This document shows, piece by piece, positions 58,502 to 64,000 of a stretch of DNA of 64,000 nt (positions within the stretch are counted from its first letter, which is position 1; each line of letters opens with the position of its first letter). The DNA lies in assembly GCF_007954365.1 (NCBI RefSeq), contig NZ_VOLO01000001.1:1240001-1304000 (forward strand). The letters are read 5' to 3'. A program made the translations under genes and the position numbers. The stretch is from Frigoribacterium sp. ACAM 257 (GTDB taxonomy: Bacteria > Actinomycetota > Actinomycetes > Actinomycetales > Microbacteriaceae). Below the pieces are notes generated by a model. It did not search any database, was not told the origin of the DNA, and saw only the letters and a program-made list of their open reading frames with translations.

Positions 58502-60157
58502 GTGGACGAGACAGCAGCCCCCGAGACAGCAGCCCCAGCCCTCGAGACGGCAGCCCACGGAGGGCCCCTCACCCGCGACGACGTCCGCGACGTCTGGGAG
58601 GCAGACCCGACCTGGGCGCTCCTCCGCAGCACGAACAGCCGCTGGGTCGTCCCCCTCTTCTCCGAGCACCTCGAGCAGGCCGAGGGCCCGGTCTCGGCCG
58701 ACTGGTTCCACCAGCGAGTCGCCGACGCCCTCGAGCAGAACGGCGCCGAGCAGAACGCCGCCGAACAGCAAGCCGATCACGCACGACACGACGGCGCCGG
58801 GCAGACCACAGCCGAGGAGGCGCCGCTCACCCCGGCCCCGGACGGCCCCGCACCCGAGACGCGCGCCACCCCGGCGGACTACTGCCGCAGCTGGGTCGAC
58901 GCCCGGTGGCTCATCCGCACCCGCGCCTCCTCGGCGGACACGGCCCGTGCCGAGTACCGGCTCTCGCCCCACGCGCTCCGGGCGCTGCGCATCGTGCGCG
59001 AGCTGGTCGAGGCCGACAACGCCGTGAGCGAGGCACGGCTCGGCAGCATCGCGAACGCCGTCCGGCAGCTGGCCGGGCTCGCCGACCCGAGCGTCGAGTC
59101 GCAGCTCGGCCGGATCGACGCGCAGCTCGCCGACCTGCAGCGCCGTCGTGACCGGATCGAGCAGCACGGCACCGAGCCGGTCCCCCTCGACGCGCTGAGC
59201 CGTCAGCTGCACGAGGTCGTCCGGCTGACGGCCTCGCTGCCCGCCGACTTCCGTCAGCTGAGCGCGATGGTCGAGCAGCGGCACCGCGAGGTCGCCCGCC
59301 GTGCCGCGAGCCAGGAACTCGGCAAGGGCGCGCTCGTCGACCAGTACCTCCGCGAGAACGACCTGCTCGAGCAGACGCCGGAGGGGCGGGCCTACCGCGG
59401 CTTCGCGCAGATGCTGTCGTCGAGCGAGATCGACCAGATGCGTGCCGACATCGAGACGGTCCTCGCCCAGCCGGACGCCGCCTCCCAGATCGGCGAGCGC
59501 CAGCGCGCCCAGCTCGAGCAGCTCATCTCGTCGTTGCTGGCCGAGGAGCAGGCGGTGCAGGAGACCTACGGCCGCTGGACGTCGTCGCTCCGCCGTTTCC
59601 TCAGCCGCTCGGGCGCCGACCGGCACCAGCGGCTGCTCGCCCTCGCCGACCGGGCCCTCGACGCGGGTGCCGCCTGGGCCGAGCAGCGGCCGGGAGCCGC
59701 CGTGCTGCCCGCCGACGTGCTCGGCCTCGGCCCCCTCGACGCCGTCGACCTCACGCAGCTGCAGCTGTGGAGCGAGCGCGGCCGGCCCACCGTCGACGTG
59801 CAGGTCACCGAGGGCGACCTCGCCCTGCCCGAGGCCGACCGCGTCGCGCTGCGCCTCACCGCCGGCACGAGCCCCGCGGCCGTCGCGGGCACGCTCGACC
59901 GGCTCCTCGCCGAGCGTGCCGAGGTGTCGAGCACCGACGTGTGGCTCGCCACCGAGCCCGAGTTCCGCCGCCTCGGCCTCGTGCTGAGCATGCTCGACCT
60001 CGCCGTCGACCGGGGCCTCGTCACCGACGACCGCGAGTCCGTCGTGCTGACCGCCGACGAGGGAGGCACGGGCCGCGAGGTCGTGCTGCCCCGCCTCGTC
60101 TTCACGGCGCCGTCCTCCGCCCGTTCCCCGAAGCACCTCCAGGGAGACCCCGCATGA
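58502..60157 (+). CDS. jetA: Wadjet protein JetA (DUF3375, MksF/MukF-like)
   Basis: 551 residues of the DUF3375 family, the kleisin-type subunit of Wadjet/MksBEF anti-plasmid condensins. The start TRDDVRDVWEADPTWALLRSTNSRWVVPLF is typical, as are the long central helices (about 165-330) and LGKGALVDQYLRENDLLEQTPEGRAY around 285. GTG 58502 is chosen because AGGAGGGG lies 7 bases upstream. An unusual Gln/Ala/Glu/Pro-rich linker (about 78-125) interrupts the N-terminal domain; it is followed by an exact 13-mer copy of the repeated motif (58919-58931). The stop overlaps the jetB start (ATGA), giving the canonical jetA-jetB-jetC order. Confidence 0.92.
   Translation: MDETAAPETAAPALETAAHGGPLTRDDVRDVWEADPTWALLRSTNSRWVVPLFSEHLEQAEGPVSADWFHQRVADALEQNGAEQNAAEQQADHARHDGAGQTTAEEAPLTPAPDGPAPETRATPADYCRSWVDARWLIRTRASSADTARAEYRLSPHALRALRIVRELVEADNAVSEARLGSIANAVRQLAGLADPSVESQLGRIDAQLADLQRRRDRIEQHGTEPVPLDALSRQLHEVVRLTASLPADFRQLSAMVEQRHREVARRAASQELGKGALVDQYLRENDLLEQTPEGRAYRGFAQMLSSSEIDQMRADIETVLAQPDAASQIGERQRAQLEQLISSLLAEEQAVQETYGRWTSSLRRFLSRSGADRHQRLLALADRALDAGAAWAEQRPGAAVLPADVLGLGPLDAVDLTQLQLWSERGRPTVDVQVTEGDLALPEADRVALRLTAGTSPAAVAGTLDRLLAERAEVSSTDVWLATEPEFRRLGLVLSMLDLAVDRGLVTDDRESVVLTADEGGTGREVVLPRLVFTAPSSARSPKHLQGDPA
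58920..58931 (+). repeat. Repeated 12-mer CCCGCGCCTCCT, copy 9
   Basis: Exact copy (13-mer complete) in jetA, reading Thr-Arg-Ala-Ser-Ser. Confidence 0.85.
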
Positions 60158-60948
60158 CCGACGCGACCGCCACCTCGACGCCCGAGGGCGAGGTCGAGCC
60201 CGAGGTCGTGGCTCCCGACGCCGACGCTCTCGCCGCCCCCGGCACGCTCCCCCTCGCCGGCCGTCGCGCGCTCGTCACCCTGCTGACCCACCGCTTCGTC
60301 TCGCGGGCGAGGCAGAAGGAGGCGTGGGCCGGCCTCCTGGCGCACGAGGCCGACATCCGCGCCCGCCTGTCCGAGCTGTTCCTCGACCTCGAGGTCGACC
60401 ACGGGCACGAGGTGGCGTTCAAGCGGCAGTCGGGCGGCGACGACGCCCCCGTGCTGCTGCGCCGCGAGAAGCCGCTGTCGCGCGACGCGTCGTTCCTGCT
60501 CGTGTTCCTGCGGCGCGAGCACGCCTACACCGACGGCGACGACGAGGCCGTCGTCGTCTCGCGCGACCAGGTCGCCGAGTTCCTCGGCCGGTTCCACGAC
60601 GACACGGGGCGCGACGAGGTGCGGGCCGACCGCCGCGTCGAGGCCGCGATCGCCGCGATGGTCTCCCGCGACCTGCTCGAGCCCGAGCCCGACGACCCGC
60701 AGCTCTTCACGGTCTCGCCCGCGATCGTCCCCCTGGTCAGGCCCGAGCAGCTGGCGCACCTCGAGCAGGTCTACCTCGACGCCGCAGGAGGCGCGGGTCC
60801 CGACGTCGAGGTCGGTCCGGACCTCGACGAGGTCGAGCCGGACCAGGACGAGGAAGACGCCCAGCACCTCCCCGACCCCACGGCGGTCGCGCTCGACCTC
60901 GACCTCCCGCTCGACCTCCCCCGCGACACGGAAGCAGACCAGGCATGA
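60154..60948 (+). CDS. jetB: Wadjet protein JetB (DUF4194, MksE-like)
   Basis: 264 residues of the DUF4194/MksE family, which bridges kleisin and SMC subunits. The winged-helix core (about 35-205) includes RRALVTLLTHRFVSRARQKEAW and AFKRQ, SFLLVFLRRE and VEAAIAAMVSRDLLEP. Both ends are Asp/Glu-rich and disordered; the C-terminal tail (about 210-264) carries an exact copy of the repeated 13-mer (60786-60798) reading Ala-Gly-Gly-Ala-Gly. Start and stop both overlap neighbours by four bases (ATGA), so the operon is tightly coupled. Confidence 0.92.
   Translation: MTDATATSTPEGEVEPEVVAPDADALAAPGTLPLAGRRALVTLLTHRFVSRARQKEAWAGLLAHEADIRARLSELFLDLEVDHGHEVAFKRQSGGDDAPVLLRREKPLSRDASFLLVFLRREHAYTDGDDEAVVVSRDQVAEFLGRFHDDTGRDEVRADRRVEAAIAAMVSRDLLEPEPDDPQLFTVSPAIVPLVRPEQLAHLEQVYLDAAGGAGPDVEVGPDLDEVEPDQDEEDAQHLPDPTAVALDLDLPLDLPRDTEADQA
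60786..60797 (-). repeat. Repeated 12-mer CCCGCGCCTCCT, copy 10
   Basis: Exact copy (13-mer complete) in the acidic C-terminal tail of jetB. Confidence 0.85.
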
Positions 60949-63900
60949 CCCCCGCCTCCCCCGCCGACGAGACGACCGACACGGCACCCGAGACCCCCGC
61001 GCTCGACGTCGACGTCACCCCCGACGACGCCCCCGACCTCGGGATGTTCCACTCCGGCCAGTACCGCATCGAGCTCGTGCAGCTGCTCAACTGGGGCAGC
61101 TACGCGGGCCTGCACCGCATGCCCGTCGGGCGCGGCGGCATCGCGATCCTCGGCCCGACCGGGCGGGGCAAGTCGACGGTGCTCGACGCGATGAGCGCCG
61201 TGATCATGCCGAACCCGCAGGAGTTCAACCGGGCTGCCCGAGACGACTCCCGCCAGCGCTCCGAGCGCACCGTGTACAGCTACGCCCGCGGCAAGACCGA
61301 CGAGGTGCGCGACGCCGCCTCCGACCAGACGACGACGCGGTTCCTCCGTCCGCTCGGCGAGGCGTTCGCGAGCGGCTCGGCCATCACCTGGAGCACCGAG
61401 CTCGGCGAGACCCTCACCGCCGTCCGCCTCGCCTGGATCGGCCCCGAGACGTCCAGCCAGGACGAGGTCACCCAGTCGACCGTCTACCTGCTGGTGCGCG
61501 GCCGCTTCGACCTCAGCCGCCTGACCGAGGCGCGCCGCGACCCCACCAGCACCTCGCCGCTGACGAAGAGCTCGCTAAGCCGCCTCGTCGACCCGGCGCA
61601 CGACCTGGTCACCTACTCGCAGCCCGAGCTGCGCGTCCGGCTCTGCGGCGTGCTCGGCATCGGCGGCAGCGACGAGTCGCAGCTCAAGGCGCTGACGCTG
61701 CTGCGCCGCGCCCAGGCGTCGAAGGGCGTCTTCTCGATCGACGAGCTGTTCACGCAGTTCGTGCTGACGCAGCCGAAGGCGCTGTCGCGCTGGGAGACGA
61801 CGCTCGCCACCTACCGCGAGGCGTCGCAGCTCTACGACGTCTTCGAGACGACCCGCAAGAAGCTCGAGGTGCTCGAGCCCGTCCCCGCCCTCGCCGAGCA
61901 GTGGCAGGCCGCCGGCGACGACGCGACGGCCAAGCGACGGCTGCTGGCCGAGGGCGACGAGCCCGGTGCCGAGCCGAGCCGCCTGCGCGTCTGGCTGGCC
62001 GGCAAGGTCGGCGACTGGGTGGGCGGCGAGGTCGACCGTGTCCAGCTCGCGAAGCGCGAGGCGACCGAGACGAGGAGGCGCGCGGCCGACGACGAGGAGG
62101 TCGCGCTCCGTGCCCGCGAGCAGGCCCTCGCGCAGATCGCCGACCTCGGCGGCGACCCCTCGCACTCGCTCCGCGAGCAGGTGCGCTGGGCCGAGCACGC
62201 GCTCGCCCGCGTCGAGGCGCAGCACCGACGGTTCGCCGCGCCGCTCGAGGGCGTCGGCGAGGCCGTGCCGACCTCCGCGGACGAGCTCGAGGCACTGCGC
62301 GGACGCGCGTCGTCGCTGGCCGCCGAGGAGAAGACCGCCCGCCGCGAGCACGACGAGCTGCGCGGCGAGCTCGCGGCCCGGATCGCCGAGACGCGTCGTG
62401 CCGTGGGCGAGCGCCAGCGGCAGAAGGAGTCGTTCGAGCGCCGCCGCAGCAACGTGCCCGACGAGGCCGTCGAGCGTCGTCGCCGCATCGCCGACGGCAC
62501 GGGCGTGCCCGTCTCGCGCCTGCCCTACGCGGGCGAGCTGATGGAGGTCGCCCCCGAGCACCGCGACTGGAGCACCGCGGTCGAGCGGGTCCTCGGCGAG
62601 CTGGCCACGCACCTCCTCGTCGACTCGGACGACTTCGCGGCAGTCCGCCGCTTCGTCGACGCCGAGGACATGCGCGGACGCGTCACCCTCGTGCCCGCGA
62701 CTCCGGGCCTCACGCCGCGTCTGACGCCGATCGCCCGCACGGTGCCGTCGATGCTCGTGCTCGACGAGGCGAGCCCGTTCCGCGGCTGGCTGCACGACGA
62801 GCTGGTCGCCGAGCGCAGCGTGCTCTGCGTCGAGGGCGCCGACGACCTCGACGCACCGCTGCCCGACGGCGCGCGCGGGGCCGTCACCCGGGCAGGTCTC
62901 CGTACCGGAGGCGGTCATCGCGTCACGAAGGACGACCGTCGGATCCGCTCGTGGATCGGCCTCGACAACGCCGCCCGCGTCGCCGAGCTGGGCGAGGAGA
63001 TCGACGAGCTGACCCGTTTCCTCGACGCCGCCCGTGCCGAGTGGGACGCCGCCGAGACCGTCGCCGGTGCCCGACGCCGCGTGGTCGAGACGATCGAGCG
63101 CGCGGTGGAGACGAGCTGGTCGGACGTCGACGCCGGCCCGGCTCGCGCCCGCCTCGACGACCTGCGCGGCCAGCTCGAGCGGGTCGCCCTCGAGCGACCC
63201 GAGGTCGCGACGCTGCAGGCCGCGGCCGCCGAGCACGACGAGGCCCGTCTCGAGGCCGTGCGCCGCGGGGCCGAGGTGCAGCAGGTGCTCGACCAGCTCG
63301 AGCAGACGCACGCCACCCTGGTCGACATCGAGGACGCGTTCAGCGACGCCCTGCACGGCGCCGACCCGCTCGACGACCACGAGCGTGCCCTGCTCAGCAC
63401 GCTTCCCTTCACCGCGCCGCGCGAAGCCGCGGACGTCGAACGGTCCCGTCGTGACGCCGCGGCGCAGCTGCGGTCGCAGATCGACGCGCACGACCGCGAG
63501 CGGGGCCAGCACGAGCTGACCCTCGAGCTCGTCTTCGCGCGCTACCTCGAGCTCGACCGCAACGCCGGGATCGACGCGACGATCGACAGCCTGCCCGCCG
63601 TGCTCGCGATCCACCGCGGGCTCGTCGACGACGACCTGCCGCACGCCAAGGAGAGCTGGCTCGAGAAGGCCGGCAGCGACATGGGCGACAGCCTCCGCGC
63701 GCTGCTCGTGCAGATCGAGGAGGACGGCCACGTCATCCGGCGCGGCGTCCGCCCCATCTCGGAGGCGCTGCGCGCGATCGAGTTCCGCGAGGGGTCGACG
63801 CTCGACATCGAGCCGCGACCCGTGTCGAACAGCGACCTGGCCGACTTCCGGCGGACGCTGCGCGAGCACCTGGGCGGTGCGCGCGGAACTGCTTCGCGCG

Positions 63901-64000
63901 CCGGAGGCGCGGGCTCAGACGGCACGTCCATCCCGTCTCGGGAACCCGCCGAGGTCGAGCGACGGTTCCTCCGCCTCCGGCGCGATCTGGCCCACCTCGA
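60945..64000 (+). CDS. jetC: Wadjet protein JetC (MksB-like SMC ATPase), cut by window end
   Basis: 1018 codons are visible and open to the last base. The N-terminal ATPase half has LNWGSYAGLHRMPV (about 48-61), Walker A GPTGRGKST (70-78) and the FNRAARDDSRQRS region typical of JetC/MksB. From about residue 290 onward the protein is long coiled coil, Arg/Glu/Ala-rich, interrupted by a hinge-like section near 520-650 (PYAGELMEVAPEHRDWSTAVERVLG). The signature motif and Walker B must lie beyond the window. As the motor of Wadjet it would extrude plasmid DNA loops for cleavage by JetD, expected just outside. ATG 60945 overlaps the jetB stop. A near copy of the repeated motif is at 63902. Confidence 0.92.
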   Translation, partial: MTPASPADETTDTAPETPALDVDVTPDDAPDLGMFHSGQYRIELVQLLNWGSYAGLHRMPVGRGGIAILGPTGRGKSTVLDAMSAVIMPNPQEFNRAARDDSRQRSERTVYSYARGKTDEVRDAASDQTTTRFLRPLGEAFASGSAITWSTELGETLTAVRLAWIGPETSSQDEVTQSTVYLLVRGRFDLSRLTEARRDPTSTSPLTKSSLSRLVDPAHDLVTYSQPELRVRLCGVLGIGGSDESQLKALTLLRRAQASKGVFSIDELFTQFVLTQPKALSRWETTLATYREASQLYDVFETTRKKLEVLEPVPALAEQWQAAGDDATAKRRLLAEGDEPGAEPSRLRVWLAGKVGDWVGGEVDRVQLAKREATETRRRAADDEEVALRAREQALAQIADLGGDPSHSLREQVRWAEHALARVEAQHRRFAAPLEGVGEAVPTSADELEALRGRASSLAAEEKTARREHDELRGELAARIAETRRAVGERQRQKESFERRRSNVPDEAVERRRRIADGTGVPVSRLPYAGELMEVAPEHRDWSTAVERVLGELATHLLVDSDDFAAVRRFVDAEDMRGRVTLVPATPGLTPRLTPIARTVPSMLVLDEASPFRGWLHDELVAERSVLCVEGADDLDAPLPDGARGAVTRAGLRTGGGHRVTKDDRRIRSWIGLDNAARVAELGEEIDELTRFLDAARAEWDAAETVAGARRRVVETIERAVETSWSDVDAGPARARLDDLRGQLERVALERPEVATLQAAAAEHDEARLEAVRRGAEVQQVLDQLEQTHATLVDIEDAFSDALHGADPLDDHERALLSTLPFTAPREAADVERSRRDAAAQLRSQIDAHDRERGQHELTLELVFARYLELDRNAGIDATIDSLPAVLAIHRGLVDDDLPHAKESWLEKAGSDMGDSLRALLVQIEEDGHVIRRGVRPISEALRAIEFREGSTLDIEPRPVSNSDLADFRRTLREHLGGARGTASRAGGAGSDGTSIPSREPAEVERRFLRLRRDLAHL

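Noticed and set aside
61575-63869. Minus-strand frame of about 760 codons opposite jetC
   Set aside because: Antisense shadow of jetC, which is open through the same stretch and carries Walker A and coiled-coil features.

Overview
The window is very GC-rich (by eye above 70%), densely coding and free of rRNA or tRNA genes. Gene content and protein style point to an actinobacterium, most likely of the family Microbacteriaceae: mycothiol-type glycosyltransferase relative, LigC/LigD-type ATP ligase proteins, Tat lipoprotein sugar-binding protein, DIP1984, DUF427, TM0106-type nuclease-helicase, and many genes that start directly behind a -10 box. The species assignment is inference.

Layout. 1-4175: end of an ATP-dependent DNA ligase facing a LigD-type polymerase, then a GT4 glycosyltransferase, a UPF0303 protein and an unknown protein. 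4302-9608: an APC permease, an MHS-type MFS transporter, a membrane-anchored lysozyme-like protein, DUF427 and DIP1984 proteins. 9902-12582: a two-gene unit, OmpA-type lipoprotein plus a four-helix membrane protein, of unknown role. 13105-16199: cupin-type regulator divergent from a thioredoxin-reductase-like flavoenzyme and a methyltransferase, then DoxX. 16335-23690: a beta-galactoside operon (binding lipoprotein, two permeases, GH2 beta-galactosidase) divergent from a TetR regulator with a palindromic operator between them. 23812-34019: a six-gene putrescine/GABA catabolic operon (gabT, gabD, aminobutanal dehydrogenase, putrescine oxidase, two-domain universal stress protein, amine permease) divergent from a PucR-type regulator. 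34045-38872: RecQ fused to a phosphoribosyltransferase domain, a molybdopterin oxidoreductase and two small unknown proteins. 39228-50513: GH65 phosphorylase with beta-phosphoglucomutase, SWIM-SNF2 helicase, PRISE-like reductase, a Tdi1/DUF1851-like protein and a ThrE exporter. 50545-54446: DEAD-box RNA helicase and three small membrane proteins. 54447-64000: remains of a vsr gene between two copies of a 54-bp palindrome, a 1147-residue RecB/DEDD/SF1 nuclease-helicase, and divergent from it jetA-jetB-jetC of a Wadjet anti-plasmid system, cut by the window end before any jetD.

What stands out beyond the genes. (1) A 12-mer, CCCGCGCCTCCT, occurs ten times exactly on both strands, mostly where it costs little: last codons of genes, linkers and spacers. 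(2) There are at least two families of intergenic palindromes of fixed length, one of 70 bp and one of 54 bp, plus single long hairpins. (3) Sixteen genes carry a -10 hexamer exactly 6 or 7 bases before the start codon, which predicts leaderless mRNAs. (4) Simple tandem repeats have expanded in spacers and in protein tails. The defence-related right end (Wadjet plus nuclease-helicase plus vsr remnant) and the DNA-level motif are the most interesting parts of the window.
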